NCBI GenBank assembly: GCA_903859415.1
Contig: CAIOMN010000246.1
Span: forward strand, 1-33,382
Direction: 5' to 3'
Source: an uncultured Methylococcaceae bacterium
GTDB lineage: Bacteria > Pseudomonadota > Gammaproteobacteria > Methylococcales > Methylomonadaceae
Length of the DNA: 33,382 nucleotides
Shown here: in pieces, positions 15,316 to 25,157 of the stretch
Numbering within the stretch: position 1 is the stretch's first letter
Layout of the letters: every line of letters starts with the position of its first letter
Made by a program: the position numbers and the translations under genes
Notes under the pieces: generated by a model
The model's input: only the letters and a program-made list of their open reading frames with translations
Told to the model about the DNA's origin: nothing
Databases searched by the model: none

Positions 15316-15732
15316 CTAAAAGATATGACGGACTAGATAGACTGTGATGCCAGCCGCTGCCATAAACGTTAGTGTTGCAACAATTGAGCGAGGTGAAAGC
15401 CGAGCGTTACCACATATACCGTGCCCACTGGTACAGCCACCACCTAGTTGGGTGCCATAACCTACTAATAATCCAGCAACGGCAAGTACAATTAATGGTG
15501 TGTTAATCTGGATTGAAATGTCTCCAACTAGCAATCGCCAGAGAGGGGCGCTGATTACGAGGCCTATTATAAACGATAAGCGCCAATAACTATCTTGCTG
15601 CCAGGGTTTTATAAGACCTGCTGCAATGCCCGAAATACCAGCATTTCGGTTATTGAAAAATAATAGGATTGCAGAGGCTAAGCCGATAAATATGCCACCA
15701 CTGAATGCTGTTGCAACTGTTAAAAGGGTCAT
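15316..15732 (-). CDS. YeeE/YedE-type transporter half
   Basis: A 138-residue membrane protein with four to five hydrophobic segments. GYGTQLGGGCTSGHGICG (about 91-108) is the diagnostic YeeE/YedE motif with two Cys residues that may relay the sulfur substrate. It pairs with the DUF6691 gene downstream to make one full transporter. It lies 70 bases after the CysB-like regulator and shares its direction, which suggests control by sulfur status. Confidence 0.88.
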   Translation of the reverse strand: MTLLTVATAFSGGIFIGLASAILLFFNNRNAGISGIAAGLIKPWQQDSYWRLSFIIGLVISAPLWRLLVGDISIQINTPLIVLAVAGLLVGYGTQLGGGCTSGHGICGNARLSPRSIVATLTFMAAAGITVYLVRHIF

Positions 15733-15802
15733 CTTTAAATATCCTTAATCGTTAAAAACGAATAACTCATCTTACTTATAATTTAAAGCAAGAGAACTGT
15801 TT

Positions 15803-16702
15803 TTAATAACTCGTTTCTTTTGCCGCTAATAGCAATTCATCAATAAAATGTTGGCTATACAGGGGCAGATAGTTATGTTTTAAATAAGCTATTTTGGTAC
15901 TTGAGCTGGGAATAAGGTGAGACAAGTCACGTGCAACTAAATCCCAATCTGCCAAAGGGTCATAGGCCATTCTTGCAATAAGACCCACACCTAAACCTAA
16001 GCGGACATACGTTTTAATGACGTCTGTGTCTGCCGCTGCTAGAATAATATCGAGTTCAAGTCCTTTGTTCGTAAAAGCGATTTCAATATTAGAACGGCCT
16101 GTGTAGCCAAAGCTATAAGTTAAAATAGGGAATTCTGAGATTCGCTCTAGAGTGATTTCTCCATCACTTAGGGGATGTTGTTGTGGCACAACTAAGGCAT
16201 GATGCCATTCATAGCAGGTTTCAAGAACAAGATCGTGGACCTGATCAACGCGCTCAGTACAAATTGCAATATCGGCTTTTCGAGAGTGTAGTTGGTCAAT
16301 CAATTGTTCTGGTGACGCTTGCACCATATAAATACTGACCCCAGGGTATTTTTGTCTAAAGCGGCTAATTGGTTTAGGTAAAAAATATTTGGCTTGGGTA
16401 TGTGTGGTCGCAATATGTAAGGTTCCCTTATTGCTATCAAGAAAGTCGGCTGCAATATGTTGGATATTTGATTTAGCCCGGTTGATAATAGCGACTTCAT
16501 CCATGATTCTGAGACCTAATGAGGTCATGCCAATCAGCTTTTTTCCTTGCCTTTCAAATAAAGGAGAGCCTAATTCGGTTTCAAAAAGTTGTAGTTGACG
16601 GCTAACTGCCGATTGCACGATGTGCATTTTCTCGGCAGCTTTTGAGAGATTTAAATTTGTTTCTTGAAGAACGCGTAGTAATTCAATTTGGCTTAAATTC
16701 AT
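15803..16702 (-). CDS. CysB/Cbl-like LysR-family regulator of sulfur assimilation
   Basis: A 299-residue LysR regulator. An N-terminal winged helix-turn-helix (about 1-60, LSKAAEKMHIVQSAVSRQLQ) is followed by the inducer-binding domain, starting with TTHTQAKYFLPKPI, close to the CysB/Cbl segment TTHTQARY. Positions corresponding to Thr/Gln sulfate/acetylserine contacts are kept (TTHTQ about 99-103). Length is slightly shorter than CysB, as in many non-enteric homologues. It is encoded within the run it probably controls, 128 bases after cysA. CysB activates sulfate and thiosulfate uptake genes under sulfur limitation with N-acetylserine as inducer; whether that inducer is used here is inferred. 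Confidence 0.9.
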   Translation of the reverse strand: MNLSQIELLRVLQETNLNLSKAAEKMHIVQSAVSRQLQLFETELGSPLFERQGKKLIGMTSLGLRIMDEVAIINRAKSNIQHIAADFLDSNKGTLHIATTHTQAKYFLPKPISRFRQKYPGVSIYMVQASPEQLIDQLHSRKADIAICTERVDQVHDLVLETCYEWHHALVVPQQHPLSDGEITLERISEFPILTYSFGYTGRSNIEIAFTNKGLELDIILAAADTDVIKTYVRLGLGVGLIARMAYDPLADWDLVARDLSHLIPSSSTKIAYLKHNYLPLYSQHFIDELLLAAKETSY

Positions 16703-16830
16703 AATTTGGGGAGTCCTTATCTATTAGTCCTTACAAAACAAACATGAATGATATGAATTAATCAAAAAAGAAAGCTTCTACGATTAAGATCTTATCCTTA
16801 TCCATTCACGTGTTTATTTTTGATAAAGGG

Positions 16831-17874
16831 TTAATGAAACCAGTGTGCTTGGCGTATCTTCAGTTTAACTTTATCACCTTTGGACAATTCCAACTGTTTG
16901 AATTGTTCATTCGGCATTTCTGCAAAAACCGGCGCATCTGAACCATTTGATTCATTTTTTACGAGTTCAATGCGTATGAGTGCACCTAAGTGTTGCCAGT
17001 CCTTCAAAGTAGCTGGTGCGGTATGATGATTATCTGTTTTTTCAATGATAATATCATGTGGACGTACATGTGCAATTTTACCTTGTTGGCTAGGTTGCAA
17101 TAGTCCAGCCGTTTGCAGCCATTCATTATCATGTTCATCTAAATCAAAAATATTTGTTTGACCGATAAATTTTGATACAAATGCATTAGCAGGGTGATCA
17201 TAAATATCACTGGGTGAACCTTGCTGCTCGATGCGTCCGTGATTAAGAACGACCACTTGACTAGCTACTTCCATCGCTTCTTCCTGGTCATGAGTTACAA
17301 AAATACTGGTTACATGCAGTTCATGATGGAGATTTCTTAACCACTGACGCAAATCTTTACGAACGCTTGCATCCAGTGCACCAAAGGGTTCATCCAATAA
17401 TAACACTGAGGGCTCTACAGCGAGTGCCCTGGCCAAGGCGATACGTTGACGTTGACCGCCTGATAATTGGTCTGGGTAGCGATTGTGTAGCCAGTCTAGT
17501 TGTACCAACTCAAGTAAAGAATGTACTTTTTTGGAGATATCTTCGTTGCTGGGGCGATCACGACGAGGCTTAACTCTTAAGCCAAAAGCAACGTTTTCAA
17601 AGACAGTCATGTGGCGGAAAAGGGCATAATGCTGGAATACGAAGCCGATACCGCGTTGACTAACCGTTTGATCTGTTTTGTCTTGCCCGTTAATTAATAC
17701 CCGTCCTTTGTCAGTATGTTCAAGGCCAGCTATTATTCGTAATAATGTTGTTTTACCACAACCTGAGGGGCCTAGTAAAGCGACAAGTTCGCCTTCTGGA
17801 ACTTCCAGATTAATATGATTTAGCGCGGCAAAAGTACCAAAATTCTTGCTAATATCAGATAGTAAAATACTCAT
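16831..17874 (-). CDS. cysA: sulfate/thiosulfate ABC transporter ATP-binding protein
   Basis: A 347-residue ATPase that powers sulfate import. Walker [10 protein letters not shown] (35-43), Q-loop in FVFQHYALF (about 78-86), signature LSGGQ (137-141), Walker B LLLDEP (158-163) and H-loop [10 protein letters not shown] (about 197-206) are all intact. The C-terminal third is a TOBE-type regulatory domain (about 240-347) as in CysA. Its start at [13 protein letters not shown] is typical. The gene follows cysW by 97 bases, somewhat more than elsewhere in the operon, with no obvious terminator between. Confidence 0.96.
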   Translation of the reverse strand: MSILLSDISKNFGTFAALNHINLEVPEGELVALLGPSGCGKTTLLRIIAGLEHTDKGRVLINGQDKTDQTVSQRGIGFVFQHYALFRHMTVFENVAFGLRVKPRRDRPSNEDISKKVHSLLELVQLDWLHNRYPDQLSGGQRQRIALARALAVEPSVLLLDEPFGALDASVRKDLRQWLRNLHHELHVTSIFVTHDQEEAMEVASQVVVLNHGRIEQQGSPSDIYDHPANAFVSKFIGQTNIFDLDEHDNEWLQTAGLLQPSQQGKIAHVRPHDIIIEKTDNHHTAPATLKDWQHLGALIRIELVKNESNGSDAPVFAEMPNEQFKQLELSKGDKVKLKIRQAHWFH

Positions 17875-17971
17875 AGTAAAATCTCAAAAATAAAATCGGT
17901 TTAGTTATTAATCAAAGGGCTAAGATAGGCATGTTTATCAATAATCAGATTATCGATTGTTTGGGTATTAT

Positions 17972-18835
17972 TTATCGATTAGCCTGCTTCCATTCCAGTG
18001 TAGTTTTTAAAATTAATGTCACGATAGCCAGTGCAGCCAGGATAGACGCGCTGGCAAAAGCACTAACGACATCATAGTCGTTATAACTGACTTCAACATG
18101 CAAGGGAAGTGTATTCGTCATGCCTCTAATATGACCTGATACCACAGAAACGGCACCAAATTCGCCCATGGCTCTGGCATTACATAGTAAAACGCCATAG
18201 AGTAACGCCCATTTTATGTTGGGCAGAGTAACAGAGAAAAACATTTTCCAACCGCCAGCACCTAATGATAAAGCGGCTTCTTCTTCTTGATTACCCATTT
18301 CTTGCATCAAAGGAATCAATTGTCTTGCTACAAAAGGGAAGGTAATAAATAGCGTGGCTAGAATAATACCCGGTGCAGCAAAGATAATTTTTATATCATG
18401 CTCCACTAACCAGTTACCAAACCAGCCTTCTGCACCGAATAAAAGTACAAAAATAAAGCCAGAGATTACTGGAGACACAGAGAAGGGAATGTCAATTAAG
18501 GTAGTCAGAAAACTTTTTCCTTTAAATTCAAACCGTGTTATGGCCCAAGCGGCAATGATTCCAAATAGGGTATTTAATGGTACGGTGATAATGGCTACTA
18601 GTAGCGTTAATCTAATAGCCGAGAGAGTGTCAGCATTACTGAGTGCAGACCAATAGGCTTGCAAGCCTTTAGAGAAAGCTTGAAATATAACTAAACCTAA
18701 TGGTACGCAGATAAATAAGCTGATAAAACTTATGGCTATAGCGGTTAAGCCCCATCTAACCCAAGTAGGGTCTTGCAATGCCCGTTGTTGGGTTACGACT
18801 TTATCTTTGTTTAAAGGTTGAGTAATGGTATTCAT
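17972..18835 (-). CDS. cysW: sulfate ABC transporter permease
   Basis: A 287-residue inner-membrane permease with six predicted transmembrane segments. The EAA loop, with EEEAALSLGAGGWKMFFSVT (about 182-201), which docks onto CysA, is clear, and NARAMGEFGAVSVVSGHIRG (about 222-241) is a strong CysW signature. It forms the translocation channel with CysT. The gene begins 11 bases after the cysT stop. Confidence 0.95.
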   Translation of the reverse strand: MNTITQPLNKDKVVTQQRALQDPTWVRWGLTAIAISFISLFICVPLGLVIFQAFSKGLQAYWSALSNADTLSAIRLTLLVAIITVPLNTLFGIIAAWAITRFEFKGKSFLTTLIDIPFSVSPVISGFIFVLLFGAEGWFGNWLVEHDIKIIFAAPGIILATLFITFPFVARQLIPLMQEMGNQEEEAALSLGAGGWKMFFSVTLPNIKWALLYGVLLCNARAMGEFGAVSVVSGHIRGMTNTLPLHVEVSYNDYDVVSAFASASILAALAIVTLILKTTLEWKQANR

Positions 18836-18846
18836 ATGCTAGTGCC

Positions 18847-19674
18847 TTATAGTTGTCCAGAGCGCTTACGCACCCATAGCTGTAGCAAGTTAATCAGGAA
18901 AAGCAGCACAAACGAAATAACCAGCATGGTCAAAGCAATCGCTGTGGCCCCTTCAATATCATATTGTTCTAGTTTAATCACAATTAAAAGCGGCACAATT
19001 TCTGAAACATAAGGGATGTTGCCTGCAATGAAAATAACAGAACCATACTCTCCAACCCCACGTGCAAAAGATAGGGCAAAGCCGGTCAGTAACGCAGGAA
19101 AAATGTTAGGAAAAATGATTTTTGTAAAAATCTGTAAGCGTGTGGCACCTAAGCTGGAACCGGCTTCTTCCATACTGGTTTCAAACTCAAGCAATACAGG
19201 CTCTACCGTGCGAACTACAAAAGGGATGCTGATAAAAATAAGGGCAATAACAATCCCCAAGGGTTTAAATGCCACTTGTAAGCCAAATAAATCAGACAAT
19301 AGTTTACCAAGAAATCCACTTGGTTGAAAAATAGTGGCTAGCACAATACCCGCGACGGCTGTTGGTAAGGCAAAGGGTAGATCGATTAATGCGTGAAATA
19401 TATTCTTGCCAAAAAAAGAGTATCTGACCAAGACCCATGCGGTAATAAATCCAAAAACGCTGGCAACCGATGCAGCGATGAGTGCCGCGATAAAGCTGAC
19501 ACGAAACGAGGATAGCACTCGTTTGCTGGTAATGATATGTACATAATCATCCCAACTTAGCTTAAAACTTTCAAATACCAAGGTGCTCAGCGGGATCAAA
19601 ACGACCAGCCCCAAATATAGAAGGGTAAACCCGATGGTCGGACCAAAACCCGGCATAACACTTTTTCGTGACAT
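18847..19674 (-). CDS. cysT: sulfate ABC transporter permease
   Basis: A 275-residue permease (also called CysU) with six transmembrane segments. DLPFALPTAVAGIVLATIF (about 101-119), the EAA loop EEAGSSLGATRLQIFTKIIF and FARGVGEYGSVIFIAGNIPY are diagnostic. The frame extends upstream to 19773, but the ATG at 19674 (MSRKSVMPGFG) has a GGAGA site nine bases before it and matches family starts, so I use it. Partner of CysW; sulfate-binding protein is encoded 118 bases upstream. Confidence 0.95.
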   Translation of the reverse strand: MSRKSVMPGFGPTIGFTLLYLGLVVLIPLSTLVFESFKLSWDDYVHIITSKRVLSSFRVSFIAALIAASVASVFGFITAWVLVRYSFFGKNIFHALIDLPFALPTAVAGIVLATIFQPSGFLGKLLSDLFGLQVAFKPLGIVIALIFISIPFVVRTVEPVLLEFETSMEEAGSSLGATRLQIFTKIIFPNIFPALLTGFALSFARGVGEYGSVIFIAGNIPYVSEIVPLLIVIKLEQYDIEGATAIALTMLVISFVLLFLINLLQLWVRKRSGQL

Positions 19675-19792
19675 GTTTTTAATTCTCCATACTTTGTTTC
19701 TTAAACAATAACTTTGTGCCCCTATCACTTCAGTATAAAGGGCGGAAAGAACAGCCTGTCCGTTTCCGCCCAATAGGGTAATAAAAAGCTAG

Positions 19793-20803
19793 TTATTTGC
19801 CAGCGCCATAGATTTGGTCAAAGAGGCCATCGTCAGCAAAGAATTTGTTTTGCGCGACATTCCAGCCACCAAACTCATCAATTTTGAATAATTGTAGTGG
19901 TTGGAATTGTTTTGCATACTTAGCAGCAATTTCTGGGTCAGTAGGACGATAATAATTTTTACCGATCAGTTCTTGGCCTTCTTTGCTGTATAAATGTTTG
20001 AGGTATTCAGTTGCTACGTCAGTTGTACCATGTTTACGTGCAACATCTTCAACAACAGCGACCGGTGGTTCAGTCAAGATGCTTAAAGAAGGTGTTACGA
20101 GTTCAAACTTATCCGCGCCAAATTCCTTTAGAACCATGTAAGCTTCGTTTTCCCAGGTAATCAATACGTCTCCAATCTCACGTTCTACGAAACTGGTGGT
20201 TGCTCCGCGAGCGCCAGTATCAAGTACGGCTGCGTTTTTGTATAACTGGGTAACAAAAGTTTTAGCAGCCGCTTCTTCGTTGTTGTTATGTTTAAGTGCA
20301 TAACCCCAGGCTGCTAAAAAGTTCCAGCGTGCGCCGCCCGATGTTTTAGGATTAGGTGTCACGATGCTGATGCCTGATTTTACGATATCGTTCCAGTCTT
20401 TAATGCCTTTAGGGTTACCTTTACGTACTAAAAATACGATAGTAGAGGTATAAGGTGAGCTATTGTTAGGTAATAATGATTGCCAGTCTTCTGGAATCAA
20501 TTTACGTTTTTGGTAAAGTTGATCTACGTCATAAGCAAGAGCCAAGGTGACGACATCCGCTTCTAAGCCTTCTAGAACTGACCGGGCTTGTTTTCCTGAT
20601 CCTGCGTGTGATTGGTTTATGGTTACGTCATCACCCGTTTTTTCTTTCCAGTATTTCGCAAATACCGGGTTGTATTCTTGATACAGCTCACGAGTTGGAT
20701 CGTAAGAGACATTAAGCAGTTTTACTTCAGCTGCTTGAATATTACTGGTTGCAAGAATCGATAACGAGGCAGCAAACAGAAGCTTATAGAAATTATTTTT
20801 CAT
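19793..20803 (-). CDS. periplasmic sulfate-binding protein
   Basis: A 336-residue solute-binding protein (Sbp/CysP group) that captures sulfate in the periplasm and delivers it to CysTW. Signal peptide about 1-24 ([18 protein letters not shown]). The ligand-site segments [55 protein letters not shown] and LITWENEA are the family's conserved blocks. The Sbp/CysP split (sulfate or thiosulfate preference) cannot be made confidently here, so no symbol is given. It follows the porin gene by 23 bases. Confidence 0.93.
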   Translation of the reverse strand: MKNNFYKLLFAASLSILATSNIQAAEVKLLNVSYDPTRELYQEYNPVFAKYWKEKTGDDVTINQSHAGSGKQARSVLEGLEADVVTLALAYDVDQLYQKRKLIPEDWQSLLPNNSSPYTSTIVFLVRKGNPKGIKDWNDIVKSGISIVTPNPKTSGGARWNFLAAWGYALKHNNNEEAAAKTFVTQLYKNAAVLDTGARGATTSFVEREIGDVLITWENEAYMVLKEFGADKFELVTPSLSILTEPPVAVVEDVARKHGTTDVATEYLKHLYSKEGQELIGKNYYRPTDPEIAAKYAKQFQPLQLFKIDEFGGWNVAQNKFFADDGLFDQIYGAGK

Positions 20804-20826
20804 CTTTAAAACTCATTGGTTAGTTG

Positions 20827-22485
20827 TTAAAACGCTAATTGAAAACGACTTGAGAAGATTTGTTCGGATGGGCGGTTTTGTACATGAGCCGCATCTTTCC
20901 CAGCGCCACCATTAAATAATATCTGTTCATAATCCAATCGGATAAGTGCATTTTTGTTCAAGAACCAGTTAGCACCAAAGGTTGCCGCAGTGGCTTTACT
21001 TACAGATTTAGAGGGGTCAAGAATTTTGAAAGTATCGCTATCGACGGTTAATTCACTCCAGCGCCCTGCAAGTTGTAATGCACCCCAGCTACCTTTGAGC
21101 GGGTCAAAATTACGCATTGGCTTGATACCTGTAAAGGTATTGTCTTCTCCTGTGACGACATAAGAAACTTGAAATTGAGCTGCTTTATTCGTTTGAGAGA
21201 TGTTGTTGTATTTACTGTTAGCTGCAAGTGAGCCGCCATTTAAGGTTTGGGTTGATTCTACATATTCGCCCATTAAACCAAAGGGGCCAGCGTACCAATA
21301 TGCTTGAGGGTAAATACGATGAGATGCACCATTTGATGTAACAGTTCCAACGCTTGCTCCACCAGGTTTGAGTGTCGAGCCGTAATCAATAAGCTGTGAT
21401 TGGCCCAATAGCGTTCTTTGAGCGTTAATAGCCTGGTGATTGGGGTCAGAGTATGAGCCAGCGATACCTAGGCCCAGACCTTCTAACCATGAATAGCCAG
21501 TGTGTTGAAAAGGCTGAGCAAAAATACGGCCATCGAATTCTTTATCACTAGCAAACGAGGATGATGTGCTGTTATTAGGTGGAACACCATTACCATAAGA
21601 ATTACCTGAGTCGCCTGTACCATCTGAGATGCCCACTTGGTAAGTAAAGGCATTTTTAGAATCGATTGGGCCAGTTGCTCTTTCTGCTTTATAGCCGGGA
21701 GTTCCGAATGCACCATGTATTTGTATACCGGCATCACGGTTAGGCGCCAAGTTGGATGCAAAGCTGCGTTCTAAGAACACTGTATCAGCGTCGCCTTGTA
21801 GGCGCTCAAGACTGATTGAAGGTTTAAATTTACCGACTAATAAACTAGCTGCTGGATGATAGTTGTAGTCTAAGTAGGCGTCGGGTAATAGGTTGGCTGT
21901 ATTACTTGTTTGTGCGAAATCAGCCATGATTTTGAAATAGAGATCACTATAGACATAGCCATCTAAAATAATACGACCCTGTCTCAGGAAAACAGAATCT
22001 GGGCCTGCAGGTGCATAGTATCCAGAAGATCCAGAGCCGGTCCATACAGCAGCATTACTGCCCAGAAATGTACGGTAATCCGTTTGTAAGGTGCCGCCGA
22101 TTCTCAATTGATGTTTTTTGTCTGTAGATGTCACCCTAAAGCCATCAGCGCCAGCTTCAAAGTTAGGTATTTTGCTTAAAGCGCCGGTAGTGACCTCGTC
22201 TTGTACTTCCAGTTTGCGCTCTAAAGTATTGACCTTACGATTTAATTTTTCAACTTCTGGAGAGGGTGCTGCTGGAGCGGCTAGCGCAAGGGGTTTAGAT
22301 GATAAAAGACCAGCCTGATCAAGTTTTTCTAAGCGACGTTCTAATTGATCCATTTTCGCTAAACGAGTTTCTAGTTCTCGGATGCGTTTTTCCAGTGCCT
22401 GGGTATCTGCTGCTTGAGCACTAGACATTCCTAGTAAAATAAGATTAATGACGCTTGCTAGTGCAGTGCGCTGAAGTGGTTTCAT
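20827..22485 (-). CDS. OprP/OprO-like anion-type porin with coiled-coil N-terminus
   Basis: A 552-residue outer-membrane protein. Signal peptide about 1-25, then a charged heptad-like segment with EKRIRELETRLAKMDQLERR (about 32-51), which should form a trimeric coiled coil, a second such segment near 80-95, and a beta barrel of the phosphate-selective porin O/P family ending in FSSRFQLAF, with the terminal Phe required for barrel assembly. It sits between yezD and the sulfate-binding protein, so the anion passed is probably sulfate. A clear AAAAGAGGA site precedes the ATG. Substrate is inferred from the operon. Confidence 0.85.
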   Translation of the reverse strand: MKPLQRTALASVINLILLGMSSAQAADTQALEKRIRELETRLAKMDQLERRLEKLDQAGLLSSKPLALAAPAAPSPEVEKLNRKVNTLERKLEVQDEVTTGALSKIPNFEAGADGFRVTSTDKKHQLRIGGTLQTDYRTFLGSNAAVWTGSGSSGYYAPAGPDSVFLRQGRIILDGYVYSDLYFKIMADFAQTSNTANLLPDAYLDYNYHPAASLLVGKFKPSISLERLQGDADTVFLERSFASNLAPNRDAGIQIHGAFGTPGYKAERATGPIDSKNAFTYQVGISDGTGDSGNSYGNGVPPNNSTSSSFASDKEFDGRIFAQPFQHTGYSWLEGLGLGIAGSYSDPNHQAINAQRTLLGQSQLIDYGSTLKPGGASVGTVTSNGASHRIYPQAYWYAGPFGLMGEYVESTQTLNGGSLAANSKYNNISQTNKAAQFQVSYVVTGEDNTFTGIKPMRNFDPLKGSWGALQLAGRWSELTVDSDTFKILDPSKSVSKATAATFGANWFLNKNALIRLDYEQILFNGGAGKDAAHVQNRPSEQIFSSRFQLAF

Positions 22486-22586
22486 ATTATGGGTCCTCTT
22501 TTAGCTAAAACTTCCGGTCAACCGGTCAGGAGGCTAGTGATTTTCTAAATGTTTTTTCACCGTTGGTACGGTAGAGAGAATGTTAT

Positions 22587-22757
22587 TTATTTGGCATCAA
22601 AACGGATTTTTTCTTTACGCTCTATTTGTACAACTTTGCCATCGTGGATAATAATCTCAACCGATCCAAAACGAATGCCTTGTAAAATAGAGGTGATTTG
22701 ATTGATAATTTCAACTTTTACTGGTGACTGAATGTTTTTGTTGGACTCTAAAGTCAT
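22587..22757 (-). CDS. YezD family protein (DUF2292)
   Basis: A 56-residue protein: short polar N-terminus, a helix (about 13-27, VEIINQITSILQGI), then the family core GSVEIIIHDGKVVQIERKEK (about 31-50), characteristic of YezD/DUF2292. Such small proteins are encoded near sulfate-uptake and cysteine-synthesis genes in many bacteria; their function is not established. A GAGG site lies eight bases before ATG 22757. It is the first gene of the sulfur-uptake run, and the promoter with tandem repeats lies just upstream. Confidence 0.85.
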   Translation of the reverse strand: MTLESNKNIQSPVKVEIINQITSILQGIRFGSVEIIIHDGKVVQIERKEKIRFDAK

Positions 22758-22830
22758 TTGCGTGCCTCTACCACATATTGCTGATGAAAATAAATGAGTT
22801 GTTCGTGCTCATTTTTAAATATTGGAATAC

Positions 22831-22859
22831 ACTATAGCAGTGAATATTTAGAATATTTA
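22831..22859 (-). promoter_or_regulatory. putative activator-dependent promoter of the sulfur operon
   Basis: On the minus strand a -10 TATAGT (22831-22836) has only a poor -35 (TAAATA, 22854-22859), as expected for an activator-dependent promoter. A nine-base unit TAAATATTC is repeated twice in tandem (22842-22859) over the -35 region. An inverted repeat AAATGAG (22792-22798) and CTCATTT (22808-22814) lies in the leader. A CysB-type regulator could bind here; that is inference. Confidence 0.4.
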
Positions 22860-22942
22860 ATGATGTATTTTCATATGTATATCAGTTTTTGCGATAAATG
22901 CTGTTCTGATATTTGAATTTAGGTGGTTTCTTTACAAAAAAA

Positions 22943-22970
22943 AGCCTCGCCTGATTTTTCAGGCGAGGCT
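22943..22970. terminator. strong bidirectional terminator after dapB
   Basis: A perfect 12-bp stem, AGCCTCGCCTGA (22943-22954) with TCAGGCGAGGCT (22959-22970), a TTTT loop, and runs of A on the left and T on the right, making it a terminator on both strands. It lies 23 bases after the dapB stop and insulates the heat-shock cluster from the sulfur operon promoter. Confidence 0.92.
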
Positions 22971-22993
22971 TTTTTATTGGAATTTAAAGTAGC

Positions 22994-23800
<807 letters not shown>

Positions 23801-24928
23801 TTAACCTGTTAGTTTATCAAAAAAGCTTTTTACGCCATCAATCCAGGTATGCTCTTGAGGGCTGTGTTGTTTACCTCCGCTCGATAAAGATTCACTAAGC
23901 TTTTCAATCAGCGCTTTTTGTTCTTTAGTCAGCTGTACTGGGGTTTCAACTTTCACTTTACAGAGTAAATCTCCTACAGGGCCTCCTCGAACTTGTTTAA
24001 CCCCTTTACCACGTAATCTAAATGATTTTCCAGTTTGAGTTTCTGCTGGTATGGTCAGTTTTACTTCGCCATTTAAAGTGGGAACTTGTATCGCATCACC
24101 CAAACAGGCTGTCGCAAAGCTAATGGGTACTTCACAGTACAAGTTGGCGCCATCACGTGTGAAAATAGCGTGCTCTTTCACACGCACTTCGATGTAAAGA
24201 TCACCCGATGGGCCGCCTCGTTCACCAGCTTCTCCTTCTCCGCTTAAGCGAATTCGATCGCCAGTATCAACGCCCGCAGGAATCTTGGCTGATAGTGTTT
24301 TTGTCTCTTGAATACGACCATCACCATGGCATACACCACAAGGGTCTTTAATTTGTTTGCCGGTACCTCGACAGGTAGGACAGGTTTGCTGTACAGAAAA
24401 GAAACCTTGCTGCATCCGAACCTGACCATGACCATGACAGGTGGTACAGATAATTGGGGTTGAGCCTTTTTTTGCACCAGACCCTTTGCATTCTCCGCAA
24501 CTTACTAAAACAGGGATACGGATTTTGGTCTCTGTACCGGCAACGGCTTCTTCAAGCGTTAGGTCGAGGTTATAGCGTAAATCAGAGCCCCGTTGAGAAG
24601 TGCTGCGTTGTCTACCGCCACCACCAAAAATATCGCCAAAGACATCACCAAAAACATCGCTAAAGCCTTCTGCACCTGGACGACCTCCCATTGAAGGGTC
24701 AATCCCAGCATGGCCAAATTGGTCATAAGCTGAGCGTTTCTTGGGATCAGACAAGACTTCATAAGCTTCTTTAATTTGCTTAAATTTTACTTCTGCAGCT
24801 TCTGGATTGTCAGCGTTTCTATCGGGATGAAATTTCATCGCCAAGCTACGATAGCTCTTCTTGATCTCTGCATCGCTGGCGTTTTTATCAACGTTGAGTA
24901 GTTTGTAAAAATCTTCTTTTGTTGCCAT
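23801..24928 (-). CDS. dnaJ: co-chaperone DnaJ
   Basis: A 375-residue Hsp40 that delivers unfolded proteins to DnaK and stimulates its ATPase. J domain about 1-70 with HPD at 34-36; Gly/Phe-rich linker about 75-112; zinc-finger region with four CxxCxGxG-type motifs ([32 protein letters not shown]) about 143-210; C-terminal substrate-binding and dimerisation domains. All essential residues are present. It is 229 bases downstream of dnaK, a gap holding strong hairpins, and its ribosome-binding site lies in a hairpin. Confidence 0.98.
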   Translation of the reverse strand: MATKEDFYKLLNVDKNASDAEIKKSYRSLAMKFHPDRNADNPEAAEVKFKQIKEAYEVLSDPKKRSAYDQFGHAGIDPSMGGRPGAEGFSDVFGDVFGDIFGGGGRQRSTSQRGSDLRYNLDLTLEEAVAGTETKIRIPVLVSCGECKGSGAKKGSTPIICTTCHGHGQVRMQQGFFSVQQTCPTCRGTGKQIKDPCGVCHGDGRIQETKTLSAKIPAGVDTGDRIRLSGEGEAGERGGPSGDLYIEVRVKEHAIFTRDGANLYCEVPISFATACLGDAIQVPTLNGEVKLTIPAETQTGKSFRLRGKGVKQVRGGPVGDLLCKVKVETPVQLTKEQKALIEKLSESLSSGGKQHSPQEHTWIDGVKSFFDKLTG

Positions 24929-24939
24929 GTTTCAATCCG

Positions 24940-24959
24940 CTCCTGTTGATCTTCAGGAG
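24940..24959 (-). promoter_or_regulatory. hairpin hiding the dnaJ ribosome-binding site (possible RNA thermometer)
   Basis: In the mRNA, CUCCUG (24959-24954) can pair perfectly with CAGGAG (24945-24940) around an eight-base loop. The second arm contains the AGGAG Shine-Dalgarno sequence, 11 bases before the dnaJ ATG. A six-pair stem of this size could melt on heating and expose the site. The function is inferred; the complementarity is seen directly. Confidence 0.45.
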
Positions 24960-25037
24960 ATTAAGCATTGCTGCAAGGTTATTAGAAACCGCACACGAAC
25001 TAAGCGCGGAATGTCTTTAAACTGTAATCTATATTAG

Positions 25038-25104
25038 AGCTTCTTGCTAAGAAGCTTAATGCAGTAAGCAGGTTAGAGCAATAATTTTAAGCTCTAACCT
25101 GCTT
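25038..25104 (-). promoter_or_regulatory. pair of stable hairpins in the dnaK-dnaJ gap
   Basis: A perfect 14-bp stem (25066-25079 with 25091-25104, 11-base loop) comes first in the mRNA, followed by an 8-bp stem (25038-25045 with 25049-25056, 3-base loop). Neither is followed by a U-tract on the minus strand, so these look like mRNA stabilisers, processing sites or partial attenuators that set the DnaK:DnaJ ratio. The remaining bases of the 229-base gap show no ORF. Confidence 0.6.
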
Positions 25105-25157
25105 CTTAATTTTAATTGATTATAAAAATCAATCAGAATACATATCGTTAATTTGAT

